Below are positions 41,116 to 50,028 of a DNA stretch of 64,000 nucleotides, piece after piece. The notes below the pieces were generated by a model. The model saw only the letters and a program-made list of their open reading frames with translations. It was not told where the DNA came from and made no database searches. The stretch spans positions 23,088 through 87,087 of the forward strand of contig JAPLOU010000047.1 in the NCBI GenBank assembly GCA_026400535.1, written 5' to 3'. The number at the start of each line of letters is the position of its first letter. Position 1 is the stretch's first letter. This stretch comes from Hyphomicrobiales bacterium. Its GTDB lineage: Bacteria; Pseudomonadota; Alphaproteobacteria; Rhizobiales; Beijerinckiaceae. Position numbers and translations under genes: made by a program.

Positions 41116-41152
41116 CCGATTCGTCCACAGCCCTTCGCTGTGGACGAATCGG
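41116..41152. terminator. perfect 16-base stem-loop after pgeF
   Basis: CCGATTCGTCCACAGC (41116-41131) pairs perfectly with GCTGTGGACGAATCGG (41137-41152) around a five-base loop. It begins one base after the pgeF stop on the minus strand. No T-run follows, so it may be a transcript-stabilising or rho-independent-like end, or a palindromic repeat. Confidence 0.6.
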
Positions 41153-41153
41153 C

Positions 41154-41921
41154 TCAGGCCGCGATCGCGATGGCAGAGATCAGGCGCCCATAATCGGGCT
41201 CGCTCCGGTGAGTGGTCATCCGGTAGCTGAAAAAGCGCGCCGGATCGGAGTAGGTGCACAGCCCCAGATCGACAAAGCGGCCGATGCCTGCGGCAGCAAA
41301 GCGCGCGGCGATGTAAGCTGGCAGATCGAACATGGCATGTCCCTCCCGTCGTGAAGGGCGGAAGAACGTGGCATTGCCAGCACTGGCCTCGATGAAACGG
41401 GCCACGAACTCGGGCCCCACCTCGTAGCCCTTCGGGCCGATCATCGGGCCAAGAACGGCGATGGTGCGCTCGCGGCGCGCGCCAAGGCGCTCCATCGCGG
41501 CAAGGGTTGCCTCGGCGATGCCGGTGAAGGCGCCTTTCCAGCCCGAATGGGCTGCGCCGACGACGCCCGCCTCGGCGTCGGCAAACAGGATGGGTCCGCA
41601 ATCAGCCGTGGATACCCCCAGCGCCAGCCCTGGCGTCGTGGTGACCATGGCGTCGGCCTTCGGGCGTTCACCGCTCCACGGTCCGGTGGCAACAACCACG
41701 TCAGCCGAGTGGACCTGATACAGGCTGATGAGCCGCTCGGACGGAACCTTGAGCGCGGCCGCCATGCGCGCGCGGTTCTCCGCGATGTTGGCCTGAACAT
41801 CCTGCGATCCGAGGCCGCCATTGAGCGAGGCATAGAGGCCCTGCGACACCCCTCCCTCACGGGTGAAGAAGGCGTGGCGGATTCCAGGCAGGGCGCCAAG
41901 ATCGGGTGACGTGATGAACAT
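41154..41921 (-). CDS. pgeF: peptidoglycan editing factor PgeF (YfiH / DUF152)
   Basis: A 255-residue copper/zinc-type multicopper-oxidase-like fold protein, formerly called polyphenol oxidase; in E. coli it removes wrongly inserted L-Ser from peptidoglycan precursors. The metal site is seen in the HSGWKGAFTGIAEATLAAM segment (His and surrounding), STADCGPILFAD and the C-terminal RHS/THRS region. I chose the ATG at 41921 (MFITSPDLG), four bases after the midA stop with AGGA upstream; an in-frame ATG at 41939 overlaps midA by 14 bases. Confidence 0.9.
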   Translation of the reverse strand: MFITSPDLGALPGIRHAFFTREGGVSQGLYASLNGGLGSQDVQANIAENRARMAAALKVPSERLISLYQVHSADVVVATGPWSGERPKADAMVTTTPGLALGVSTADCGPILFADAEAGVVGAAHSGWKGAFTGIAEATLAAMERLGARRERTIAVLGPMIGPKGYEVGPEFVARFIEASAGNATFFRPSRREGHAMFDLPAYIAARFAAAGIGRFVDLGLCTYSDPARFFSYRMTTHRSEPDYGRLISAIAIAA

Positions 41922-41925
41922 GGGA

Positions 41926-43044
41926 TCAGGTGTCCTCATCGGCTTGGCGTTGATCCGGGCTCCAGACCAGGTGGAGCCCGGGCAAGGCCTTCAACGAAGG
42001 GTGTGAGAAAGCCAGCACCTTGAACAGTTCGCCCATGCCGCGCTCGCTCATCGCCGCCAAGCGGGTCACGGCGGCATCGATGGCGCGGCTCTGCGCCAGC
42101 GTCGCGCCGGTCTTGAGAGCTTCGGCACGCTCGTGAAGGCCAAGCGACACAAGAAATGCGGCTTGGGAGGCGGGGCCGTGAACGCAGGCATTCGCGAGCG
42201 CCGCGCTGTTGGCGAGACGTTCGAAATTGACCTGTGCCGTCAGGTCCGCCTGGCCTGGATCCGCCAGCGGATCGACGAAGCGGTGCTGTCTGACGGCCTG
42301 GAGCGTGTCGGTGGTGCCTTGCGCAAACGCTCCATAGTCGATGAGCAGCGCTGCGCCGCCATGCGCCACAATGTGTTCGGCAACAAAGCGGATCAGACGC
42401 TGGCCGGCACGCGGAATCTCCATGGTATCGCCGGGCTCGGCCTCACCGAGGCCATCATGTGTCGGCTCGGCAGCAAGACCGAACATCAGGGCGCCTTGGT
42501 CGTCCAGACCGACCAGACGCTCATGCCAGCCGGTCTGCATCGCCACGAACTGCTGAATGGGCAAGGCGTCCATGAACTCGTTGGCAAGAATGATCACCGG
42601 ACCCGCAAGAGGCGCTGTGATCTCGTGATGCCAGGTCACCTTGACGCCGGCATCAGCAAGGGTCTGCTGCTGACGGGCACGGAGCACGGGGCTGGTTTCA
42701 ACCAGATGCACCTCAAGCGCGGCTGTCATCGTCGGGAAGGCCCGGGTGATGGCGCGCAGCGCGTCAGCCATCAAGGTGCCGCGGCCCGGGCCCAGCTCGA
42801 TCAGCCTCACTGGCGAGGCGCTGCCCATGTCGCGCCAGACCAGCCCCGCCCAAAGTCCGAGCAACTCGCCGAAGATCTGGCTGACTTCGGGTGCAGTGAT
42901 GAAGTCACCGTCCAGACCGAACGGATCGCGCGTGGTGTAGTAACCGAGCGTGGGGTGCCCAAGGCACAGATCCATATAGCGCTCGACCGTCAGCGGCCCT
43001 TCCAACCGGATCATCTCGATGATCTCGTCCTTCAGCGTGCGCAT
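41926..43044 (-). CDS. MidA/NDUFAF7-family SAM-dependent methyltransferase
   Basis: A 372-residue methyltransferase. Eukaryotic NDUFAF7 symmetrically dimethylates an arginine of complex I subunit NDUFS2, and bacterial members are thought to act likewise. Visible are VERYMDLCLGHPTLGYYTTRDPFG, FITAPEVSQIFGELLGLWAG, the SAM-binding LIELGPGRGTLMADALRA and NEFMDALPIQQF. The lgt-midA-pgeF order is conserved in this group. The start codon is 10 bases after the lgt stop. Confidence 0.88.
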   Translation of the reverse strand: MRTLKDEIIEMIRLEGPLTVERYMDLCLGHPTLGYYTTRDPFGLDGDFITAPEVSQIFGELLGLWAGLVWRDMGSASPVRLIELGPGRGTLMADALRAITRAFPTMTAALEVHLVETSPVLRARQQQTLADAGVKVTWHHEITAPLAGPVIILANEFMDALPIQQFVAMQTGWHERLVGLDDQGALMFGLAAEPTHDGLGEAEPGDTMEIPRAGQRLIRFVAEHIVAHGGAALLIDYGAFAQGTTDTLQAVRQHRFVDPLADPGQADLTAQVNFERLANSAALANACVHGPASQAAFLVSLGLHERAEALKTGATLAQSRAIDAAVTRLAAMSERGMGELFKVLAFSHPSLKALPGLHLVWSPDQRQADEDT

Positions 43045-43053
43045 TGCCGAAGG

Positions 43054-43866
43054 TCAGCCGGCCCTGCGCGCGCGCCAGATCAGCCAGAGCCCTGCTGCCG
43101 CCATCGGCAAGGACAGGAGCATGCCCATCGTCAGGCCGCCATAGAGAAAGCCAAGCTGCGGGTCCGGCTCGCGGAAGAATTCGGCGAGGATGCGGGCGGC
43201 GGCATAGCCGACGCCGAAGACGCCGGCGATCAGCCCCGGGCGATGGAAGCCCGTCCGGCCCAGGACCAGCGTGATCAGCAGGAACAGCGCCGGCCCTTCC
43301 AGCGCGGCCTGATAGAGCTGGCTGGGATGGCGCGGAACAGGCCCCGCATTCGGAAACACCATCGCATAGGCGAAGTCCGGAGCAACGCGGCCCCATAATT
43401 CACCGTTGATGAAATTGGCGATGCGCCCGAAGAACAGCCCGATCGGCACGACCGCGGCCGCAAGATCATAGATGCTGAGCGGGTTGTAGCCCCTGCGCTG
43501 TCCGAAAAGGGTCAGACCTAGGATCGCGCCCAGAAGGCCGCCATGAAATGACATACCGCCCTGCCAGATCGCCAGGATCTGCATCGGATCGTGCGCATAG
43601 CTGGCAAAATCGTAGAACAGCACATAGCCGAGCCGGCCGCCGAGCACGACGCCGACCGCGACCCAGACCAGCATGTCGTCGAGTTCGACCGGCTTCGGAC
43701 GCGCGACCGAACTCCATATGCCCTCACGCTGGACGAGCCAGCGTGCGTAGAGCCAGCCGCCCAGCAGGCCAGCCACATAGGCAAGCCCATACCAGCGCAG
43801 GGCGAGCGGTCCGATCGAGATCGCGACCGGATCAATGACCGGGAAGGGAATGGCCAGGAAGGGCAT
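43054..43866 (-). CDS. lgt: prolipoprotein diacylglyceryl transferase
   Basis: The 270-residue inner-membrane enzyme attaches diacylglycerol from phosphatidylglycerol to the lipobox cysteine of prolipoproteins. Seven hydrophobic helices are visible. The Lgt signature GRIANFINGELWGR lies near residue 145. Other conserved pieces are LRWYGLAYVAG, GGMSFHGGLLGAI, HPSQLYQAALEG and EFFREPDPQLG. First gene of the lgt-midA-pgeF unit. Confidence 0.96.
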   Translation of the reverse strand: MPFLAIPFPVIDPVAISIGPLALRWYGLAYVAGLLGGWLYARWLVQREGIWSSVARPKPVELDDMLVWVAVGVVLGGRLGYVLFYDFASYAHDPMQILAIWQGGMSFHGGLLGAILGLTLFGQRRGYNPLSIYDLAAAVVPIGLFFGRIANFINGELWGRVAPDFAYAMVFPNAGPVPRHPSQLYQAALEGPALFLLITLVLGRTGFHRPGLIAGVFGVGYAAARILAEFFREPDPQLGFLYGGLTMGMLLSLPMAAAGLWLIWRARRAG

Positions 43867-43872
43867 GCGCCG

Positions 43873-44427
43873 TCAGCGGCGCAGGGCGAGCGTCGGCGTG
43901 GATGCGGCGGCGTTGGCGGCGGCTGCCCGCGCGACAGCGGACCCGGCGGACGGTACCGTTCTTCCGGCAACAGCCTGATCCTGCGCCGACAGGAACCGGG
44001 CGATCTGGTCCATGGATTCGGAGGCCGCCTTGTTGACGGTGCTCTGGTCGACGCTGGTCCAGTCGCCTGAACTGCCGCGCGCGACCGTTGCGCCCTGGAC
44101 GCGCTGGGCCCGCCGCTTTTGGGCATCGAACACATCCCAGACAAAGGCAAGCGCGGTCTGCCCGTCCTCCGTCGGCTGCGCCGCAAGATAGCCGCGTACC
44201 CGGTACCGCGGGTTTGTGGCGGGATCGACGATGTCGACCCTGCGCGCGCTGGCCTCGCTCGACAGCGCGGAACTGAAGCTGCCACGCATCGCATCCGGCG
44301 CACCGGAAATGCTCTCGACGGCAATCGGAACACCGGGTGCAACTGTTGGCGCGCGGTGCGCCGTTGTCGTTTCGGTGCAGGCCCCAAGGCCAAGCGCCAG
44401 GCCCGCGAAGATCAACAGGGATCGCAT
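43873..44427 (-). CDS. lipoprotein, unknown
   Basis: A 184-residue predicted lipoprotein: MRSLLIFAGLALGLGACTE gives a lipobox cysteine near residue 17. The mature domain includes ALSSEASARRVDIVDPATNPRYRVRGYLAAQP, suggesting a small alpha-beta fold seen in alphaproteobacterial outer-membrane-associated lipoproteins of unknown role. The C-terminus is an Ala-rich low-complexity tail. It lies just upstream of lgt, its likely processing enzyme, with a six-base gap. Confidence 0.72.
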   Translation of the reverse strand: MRSLLIFAGLALGLGACTETTTAHRAPTVAPGVPIAVESISGAPDAMRGSFSSALSSEASARRVDIVDPATNPRYRVRGYLAAQPTEDGQTALAFVWDVFDAQKRRAQRVQGATVARGSSGDWTSVDQSTVNKAASESMDQIARFLSAQDQAVAGRTVPSAGSAVARAAAANAAASTPTLALRR

Positions 44428-44514
44428 CAGAACGCCTCCTGCTCCTCACACGGGAGCTTTACGGAATGGCCGTGTTCTACGCTGCCGGGCGCGTGGCGTC
44501 CAGATGGCCGACGC

Positions 44515-45663
44515 TCACCGCAACATCAGCCCTGTGTCGGCGAGATTCAGCGCTTCCGCCGGCCCGTCCGTCACCAGATAGGTGCGGCCAAGGCACATGG
44601 CGGTCTCGGTGTGCGAATCCATCAAGATCATGTGGGCGAACATCACCATGCCCGGCTCGAGCACCCAATCATTGCCCGTGTAGAACATCGGCCAGTCCAT
44701 CCAGCTTGGCGTGAATTTCGCGCCGAGCGAGTAGCCGCAGGCATTGAGCCTGTGCTCGCCAAGCCCGTGCCCGGCAAACACGCGGTCGTGCGCGGCGAAT
44801 ACATCGCCCGCGGTATTGCCCGGCCGCAGCGCAGCCTGACAGGCGTTCAGCGCGTCGAGCGCGGCCGCATGATACAGGACATGCAGCGGGCGCGGCTCTC
44901 CCACGACCACCGTCCGCATGGCGGCGCAATGGTAGTGTCGATAGGCGCCCGCGAATTCGAGCGTGATCTGGTCATGCGGATCGAGGGCGCGCCGTCCCGA
45001 CTTGTAGCGGCATAGCAGCGCGTCCCGGCCGGACCCGATGATGAATTCGTTCGCCGGGTAGTCCCCTCCGCCCTGGAAGATGGCGTTATGCTGCGCCGCC
45101 AGGATCTCGCCCTCATCGGCGCCGGCGCGGATCGTGGCCAGCGCGGCCGCATCGGCGCGGTCACACAGGTCCGCCGCCTTGCGGATATGGGCGATCTCCT
45201 CGGCGGACTTGGTCACGCGCAGCCGCGTCACGATGTCGGAGGCGTCGACCAGCGTGGACACGCCCTGGAAAGCGGCGTCGAGCTTCTTGCCGTTGGCGGC
45301 CACCAGCCCGTAGCTTTCGTACTCGACGCCAATCCCTTTGCCCGACAGGCCAAGCTCCCTGGCCAGAGCCAGGAGATCACGCGCCGGATTGGCATCAACC
45401 GCATCCCGCCAGACGCGGATGTCGTCGACGTTCGAGGTCAGTTCGGCCTGTCTGAGATCCGCCGAGCGGGTCAGCAACGCCATCTTTCCGTCGGCCCGAA
45501 CCAGAAGGCATTGAAAGAAACAGAAGCCGAAGGTGTCGTAGCCCGTCAGCCAGTACATGCTTTCCTGCTGGAACAGGAACAGCCCATCAAGCTTGCGCGC
45601 CGCCATCGCGGCCTGAAGCGCGGAGCGCCGGCGCGCGAACTCGGCATCGGTGAAGTGCAGCGC
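44515..45663 (-). CDS. M24-family hydrolase, creatinase / ectoine-hydrolase-like
   Basis: A 382-residue pita-bread-fold protein. The N-terminal creatinase domain contains GLFLFQQESMYWLTGYDTFG. The C-terminal M24 domain lacks the paired metal-binding Asp of aminopeptidases; the equivalent strand reads LEFAGAYRHYHCAAMRT. GHGLGEHRLNACGYSLG and WMDWPMFYTGN follow. This pattern is shared with creatinase and ectoine hydrolase DoeA, which work without the usual dinuclear centre. Ectoine or a related amide is a possible substrate (inference), but no doeB-type partner is adjacent. I chose the ATG at 45663 (MALHFTDAEF). Confidence 0.8.
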   Translation of the reverse strand, partial: ALHFTDAEFARRRSALQAAMAARKLDGLFLFQQESMYWLTGYDTFGFCFFQCLLVRADGKMALLTRSADLRQAELTSNVDDIRVWRDAVDANPARDLLALARELGLSGKGIGVEYESYGLVAANGKKLDAAFQGVSTLVDASDIVTRLRVTKSAEEIAHIRKAADLCDRADAAALATIRAGADEGEILAAQHNAIFQGGGDYPANEFIIGSGRDALLCRYKSGRRALDPHDQITLEFAGAYRHYHCAAMRTVVVGEPRPLHVLYHAAALDALNACQAALRPGNTAGDVFAAHDRVFAGHGLGEHRLNACGYSLGAKFTPSWMDWPMFYTGNDWVLEPGMVMFAHMILMDSHTETAMCLGRTYLVTDGPAEALNLADTGLMLR

Positions 45664-45796
45664 CATTCTGGCCTCTTCCAATTCCGTTCTTGGCTCTCCA
45701 TCATTCAGCGGTGCGTTGCGCGATGCAACATGCTACACGAAGGCGGCCATGCGTCCGCAACATGTGGCCCGCCCGCTGACGACAGGACATCCCGCC

Positions 45797-46060
45797 ATGA
45801 ATGCCCCGAACCGCCTGCTCGATGAAGTCGCCCGTCTTGTCACGGATGCCGCCGGTGCCGCGCAGGGCGTCCGACGCGAGGTCGAGACCGTCGCCAAGAC
45901 CCAGATGCAGCGCATCCTGGCCGATATGGACGTCGTCACCCGTGAGGAATTCGAAGCGGTGCGCGAGATGGCCATCATGGCCCGCGAGGACAACGACAGG
46001 CTCGCCGAGCGTCTTGCCGCGCTGGAGGCCGCAGCTTCTGCGAAAGCCAAGAAGGCATGA
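45797..46060 (+). CDS. ubiK: UbiK-type accessory factor (YqiC/BMFP)
   Basis: An 87-residue small helical protein: an amphipathic N-terminal helix (NRLLDEVARLVTDAAGAAQGVRREVETVAK) and a C-terminal coiled coil (VTREEFEAVREMAIMAREDNDRLAERLAALEA), matching the BMFP/UbiK family. UbiK helps ubiquinone synthesis under oxygen and fuses membranes in vitro. I chose the ATG at 45797; an upstream ATG at 45749 is possible. It is divergent from the M24 gene. Confidence 0.85.
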   Translation: MNAPNRLLDEVARLVTDAAGAAQGVRREVETVAKTQMQRILADMDVVTREEFEAVREMAIMAREDNDRLAERLAALEAAASAKAKKA

Positions 46061-46079
46061 ACTGCGCGCCGACCGGGCG

Positions 46080-46753
46080 ATCGAGGTTCCGTCATAACGG
46101 ATGAACAGGCCACTCAGGCTCATGTCCAGCCTGTTGGCCAACGCAATGCGGCCATCGGTGCTTTGGACAACAGTGATGTCAGCCCCGCCGCCAGCCATGT
46201 CGGCCTGCACCCGGCCCGGGTGAACGAGCAGCACCGGAATCTGGCGCGGCCACAACGCCTGCGCTAGCCGTGACCTTGTTCACCGCCGCCTTCGAAGCCC
46301 GGCAGGCCACCGCGCGGTCATTGGTCCCGGCCAGCGAGCCCATCCGGCTCGTGATGGTGACGATGTTGCCGCCGGCGGCCTCAAGCCGCGGCACGAAGGC
46401 CTGCAACACGCGCAGCGGCCCGGGCATATTGACCGCAAGCACCGCGGCAAAGGCCCCAAGATCCATGTCCAGGGCATCGTGCCCTGTCCGTGGTCCATGA
46501 AGGCCGGCCTGTTGATCAGGACCTCAATCGGAACCTTTGACGCGCGCGCCGCAGGTTCGACGCTGTCGCCTGACGTCACATCGGGACCAAGGATTGTCAG
46601 GTGATCGCCATGGCGGACCTTCTGCCCGGCCAGCGCCTCAGCCTTGAGCGGTTCGCACGCGCAGGCAATCACGGTCTTGCCGCGCGCCAGGAGCTTGCCG
46701 GTCAGGCCAAGGCCGATGCCGCGATTGGCTCCTGCAATCAACCACGTGGGCAT
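46080..46753 (-). pseudogene. frameshifted short-chain dehydrogenase
   Basis: Three consecutive pieces of one SDR lie in three frames. From 46753: MPTWLIAGANRGIGLGLTGK (the NAD-binding TGxxxGIG loop) to INRPAFMDHGQGT. A shift near 46480 leads into MDLGAFAAVLAVNMPGPLRVL, with GGNIVTITSRMGSLAG and the catalytic region ACRASKAAVNKVT (Tyr of YxxxK changed to Cys-Arg). A second shift near 46255 leads into IPVLLVHPGRVQADMAGGGADI and FIRYDGT. At least two frameshifts and the lost catalytic Tyr make it dead. Confidence 0.82.
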
Positions 46754-46870
46754 GACCGCCATTCCGCCAGCAAGCGCGGGGGAGATGCCCCCGCGCCCGA
46801 TCATTCGTCGGCCAGGCCGGAAGGCGCGTCAACGCCCGCGCCGGTGTGGCCTGTCGCGCAAGGGACGGGC

Positions 46871-48223
46871 TCAGCGTGCCTTCAGAAGCGCCTCGACATC
46901 AAGAAGCACCATCTCGTTGTCATCCGCCTTGTTGGGCTCGCGGGATGACGAGAACGGCAGGTTGTTGTCATTGCCCACGATGATGTGCTTGCCGTCCACA
47001 ACATCCACATTCTCGATGGTGAAGAACGGGAAGGTCAGCACGCCGTCATTGAGCGGCTTGCGGGCCCGCTTGTCCGGATCGGCAAGCTTCATCAGGTCGA
47101 TATGACCGATCTTGCGAACCGGTGCGTTGGCATTGGCGTCCGTCATCTCGATCTTTACGACGCGCTTGAATTTCGCCAGATCATGGAAGCAGGTCTCGGC
47201 ACGCTGACCAGCAGGGCATGCCTTGTCGGGCGTGCCCTCGCCATTGTCACGCTCGATGACGAGGGCGGTGGTCGCGTCGATCATGTTGAAATCGCCGATC
47301 GCGGTCGCGCCGGGCTCAAGCACGTACTTCCAGTGCCGGCCCGTCCACTTTTCCTCAGTCACCGAGAATTCGAGGATCCGCAGCACAGTGCGGCCTTCGG
47401 CCGTCTTCTCCCAATCCTTCTTCTCGACGTCCCAGACCGGGCCTTCGAGCAGGCCGTAGATGAACGTGCCATCCGGGGAGGCTGCCATGCCTTCATAGCC
47501 GCGCGAGCGGCCGAGGTTGACGGTCGGATCCGTTGGTGCGCCCGGGTTGGAAGCTGCAACGCGGAAATGGTCAGGCGAGCGCAGCGGCTTGCCGTCGACC
47601 TGGGATTCGAACACCGCCTCGACCTTGCCTGAACGATCCGTCCGGATCAGGTATGGGCCGAACTCATCGCCGAACCAAAGCTTGTCCCCGATCGGCTGGA
47701 ACCCTTCCAGGTCAAGATCGCTGCCGGTCAGGTAGCGCTTGGCCGTGCCTTCATTGGCGATCCGGAACGGCACCTTGCTGTCCGGGTCATGCAGCCAGAC
47801 GGTTTCCAGCGCATCCATCGCACCGCGGCCCCAGTCGATGTTGTAGCGCCGCACGAAGAGCATGGCATCGGGGGAGTTCAGCTTGGAACCAAAGCCGTTG
47901 TCGGTCAGCACCCAGAAGGTCCCGTCGCGCATGCGCTTGATGCCCGAATGCCCCTGCACAGGCTGCCCGAAGAAGGGCACGCGCAGACCTGTGGGCCGTC
48001 CATTCGAGCGGCCCATGACGGTGCCCATGCCCTCGGCGCGGGCGACATTGGTGAAGCGGCCGGAGACCTTGAGATCGACCGGCGCATCGGCCGGCGGCTG
48101 GATGAAGGTTTCCGCAGGCAAGATGGCGTGCCCGACAAGCTTGGCGGGAAACTCCGTGCTGGCGACGGCAGATGTCATGGAGAGCGACAGCGCGGCGGCG
48201 CTGGCGGCGAGAAGACGGCGCAT
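46871..48223 (-). CDS. exported esterase/phytase-like protein
   Basis: A 450-residue exported protein of the esterase-like phytase family (beta-propeller-type). MRRLLAASAAALSLSMTSAVAS is a clear signal peptide. Family features include FFGQPVQGHSGIKRMRDGTFWVLTDNGFGSKLNSPDAM, GFQPIGDKLWFGDEFGPYLIR and MEGMAASPDGTFIYGLLEGP. It ends with a segment ENVDVVDGKHIIVGNDNNLP. Members hydrolyse phosphate esters in some cases, but the activity of this one is unproven. I chose the ATG at 48223. Confidence 0.85.
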   Translation of the reverse strand: MRRLLAASAAALSLSMTSAVASTEFPAKLVGHAILPAETFIQPPADAPVDLKVSGRFTNVARAEGMGTVMGRSNGRPTGLRVPFFGQPVQGHSGIKRMRDGTFWVLTDNGFGSKLNSPDAMLFVRRYNIDWGRGAMDALETVWLHDPDSKVPFRIANEGTAKRYLTGSDLDLEGFQPIGDKLWFGDEFGPYLIRTDRSGKVEAVFESQVDGKPLRSPDHFRVAASNPGAPTDPTVNLGRSRGYEGMAASPDGTFIYGLLEGPVWDVEKKDWEKTAEGRTVLRILEFSVTEEKWTGRHWKYVLEPGATAIGDFNMIDATTALVIERDNGEGTPDKACPAGQRAETCFHDLAKFKRVVKIEMTDANANAPVRKIGHIDLMKLADPDKRARKPLNDGVLTFPFFTIENVDVVDGKHIIVGNDNNLPFSSSREPNKADDNEMVLLDVEALLKAR

Positions 48224-48368
48224 CGGGGAAACCTCCGGCAACAAGAGCAATGCGGGTTCACTGACGGTTGGCGGTTTCAGTCGTGTGACAGACGAATGTC
48301 ACCTCAATGACAGATGCGGATCGCTCCGGCGCCAAAGCCGCATCGGCCGACAGGAACGCCAACAGGGT

Positions 48369-48741
48369 TCAGCGCAGGCGCGCCGTCACCTCGATCGCGG
48401 CCGTCGTCTCGGGATTCAGGAGGCCGGCGACGACACCGAGGCCTGCAGCGGGCCTGATGGCCCCGAAAGTCTCGCCGCAGACGGACAGCACAGGCTCGCA
48501 CTACCTGCGATCAGTGGCGACGTACTGGTCCCGCACCACCTGCCCGAGCGACGAGCCGGGCTCAGCCAGAACCGATGCGGTCATCCTGGAGACGGCGCGG
48601 GCCTGCTCGGCCGCGTCTTCCGGCGTGGTCATAGCCTGTGGAGCACGAGACGAGCGCGAGAGTGCCGTCGATCGCCGCGTGCGGAGAGCCAAGGGCGGGT
48701 CTCGAAGGGCGAGCCGGTGCTGATCAGGCGGCGTATTATCG
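48369..48741 (-). pseudogene. decayed RidA-family gene
   Basis: Reading down from 48741, the start is ATA instead of ATG: RRLISTGSPFET. A frame change gives AAIDGTLALVSCSTGYDHA, another gives TTPEDAAEQARAV, LAEPGSSLGQVV and a stop after ATDRR, and a third gives EPVLSVCGETFGAIRPAAG to IEVTARLR. These are the RidA/YjgF segments in the right order. RidA enzymes clear reactive enamines. Three shifts, a nonsense codon and a lost start show long-standing loss. It overlaps the 3' end of the transglycosylase gene by a few bases. Confidence 0.82.
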
Positions 48742-49923
48742 CCCGGCCCGAAGCGCCTGCAGGATCTTGCCGCCCGCCCTGCCCGTCTGGGGCATGCCGA
48801 GGCGGCGCTCTTCGGCCTGGATTGCCGCGCGGCTGAGAGGCCCGATGCCCCCCGTCGGCTCACCCACGTCATGGCCGCGCGCGATCAGCAGACGCTGAAG
48901 CTCACGGCGTTCCTCGCGCGAGGTTGGCGGGTCATCGGTGGGCCAGGCCTGCTGCACGCCCGGACGACCGCGCAGGCGGTCTGACAGGATCGATATGGCC
49001 AGCGCATAGCTGTCCGCACCATTGTAGGAGAAGGCTGCGTCGTAGTTCTTGAACACGAGCCAGGCCGGCCCGCCCCTGGCCGGATAGACAAGGCCGGCAT
49101 TGCCGCCGCCCGTGAGCGCGCCGCCGCCGACGCGCGTGATGCCGCGTGCCGCCCAGCTGGAGACCGGCGCGCGCGCCGTGCGTCCCACAGGGCCTGCATA
49201 ACCCTCCGGCATATCGACCTCATAACCCCAGCTTGCCCCTGTTTGCCAGCCGGCCTTGGCCATGAAGTTGGCGGTGGAATGCAGCGCGTCGGGGATCGAA
49301 TCCACCAGATCGCGCCGCCCGTCGCCATCCCCGTCCACGGCGAGCCTCAGATAGGTGGTCGGGATGAACTGGGTGTGGCCGAACGCACCAGCCCAGGAGC
49401 CCATCAGCTGCTCCTGCCGGAGGTCGCCGCGCTGGATGATCCTCATCGTGGCGATCAGCTCGCCCCGGAAGAACTCGCGGCGGCGTGAGGCCGTGCAGGC
49501 CGCTGTCGACAGTGCCTGCGGCAGCGACCAGCGCCCGCGCACCTTGCCGTAGTTGCTCTCGACCCCCCACACGGCGACGATGGTGTGGCGGTCAACCCCA
49601 TAGCGCTGCTCGGCGGCTGCCAGCGCGCTTGCGTGGGTGCGCAGCATCTGCCGGCCTTCGGTCACACGCTCCTCATCGACCAGCGCGCCGAGATAGTCCC
49701 AGATCGGCGTGCGGAATTCAGGCTGGCTGTTCATCGCCTCAATCACCTTGGGATCGGGCGTCACGCCTGCCATGGCGCGGTCGAACACCTGCGCCGAGAC
49801 GCCCTGAGAGAGGGCTGAGGCACGAATTCCGGCCACGCAGTCATCGAAATCGGCGCTGGCTGGCGCAGCGGCCAGCCACGCGGCGACGAGTGCGAGCGGT
49901 ATGGGCCGAAGCAATCTGGACAT
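48736..49923 (-). CDS. lytic murein transglycosylase (MltB type)
   Basis: A 395-residue exported peptidoglycan-cleaving enzyme. The signal peptide is MSRLLRPIPLALVAAWLAAAPASA. The SLT_2 domain covers residues 25-300 with the catalytic Glu in VWGVESNYGKVRGRW; ELIATMRIIQRGDLRQEQLMGSWAGAFGHTQFIPTTY is also typical. The C-terminal 60 residues are a peptidoglycan-binding domain (LQRLLIARGHDVGEPTGGIG). Full length and intact, between the RidA remnant and a MarR-type gene. Confidence 0.92.
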   Translation of the reverse strand: MSRLLRPIPLALVAAWLAAAPASADFDDCVAGIRASALSQGVSAQVFDRAMAGVTPDPKVIEAMNSQPEFRTPIWDYLGALVDEERVTEGRQMLRTHASALAAAEQRYGVDRHTIVAVWGVESNYGKVRGRWSLPQALSTAACTASRRREFFRGELIATMRIIQRGDLRQEQLMGSWAGAFGHTQFIPTTYLRLAVDGDGDGRRDLVDSIPDALHSTANFMAKAGWQTGASWGYEVDMPEGYAGPVGRTARAPVSSWAARGITRVGGGALTGGGNAGLVYPARGGPAWLVFKNYDAAFSYNGADSYALAISILSDRLRGRPGVQQAWPTDDPPTSREERRELQRLLIARGHDVGEPTGGIGPLSRAAIQAEERRLGMPQTGRAGGKILQALRAGR

Positions 49924-50028
49924 GGCAAGAAGCCCCTTTGGCAGAGGTCGGGTCAGGCGGTTATCTTGGCATGGCTTATGGTTAAGGATGATTTAAGGCG
50001 AGCGTGGAAGCCCCCGCGCCTGGCCCTC

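Noticed and set aside
46280..46804. An apparently intact 174-codon SDR-like gene
   Set aside because: Only the first two thirds code for SDR sequence. After the frameshift near 46480 the frame gives Arg/Pro-rich nonsense while the true SDR continues in another frame, so it is part of a pseudogene.
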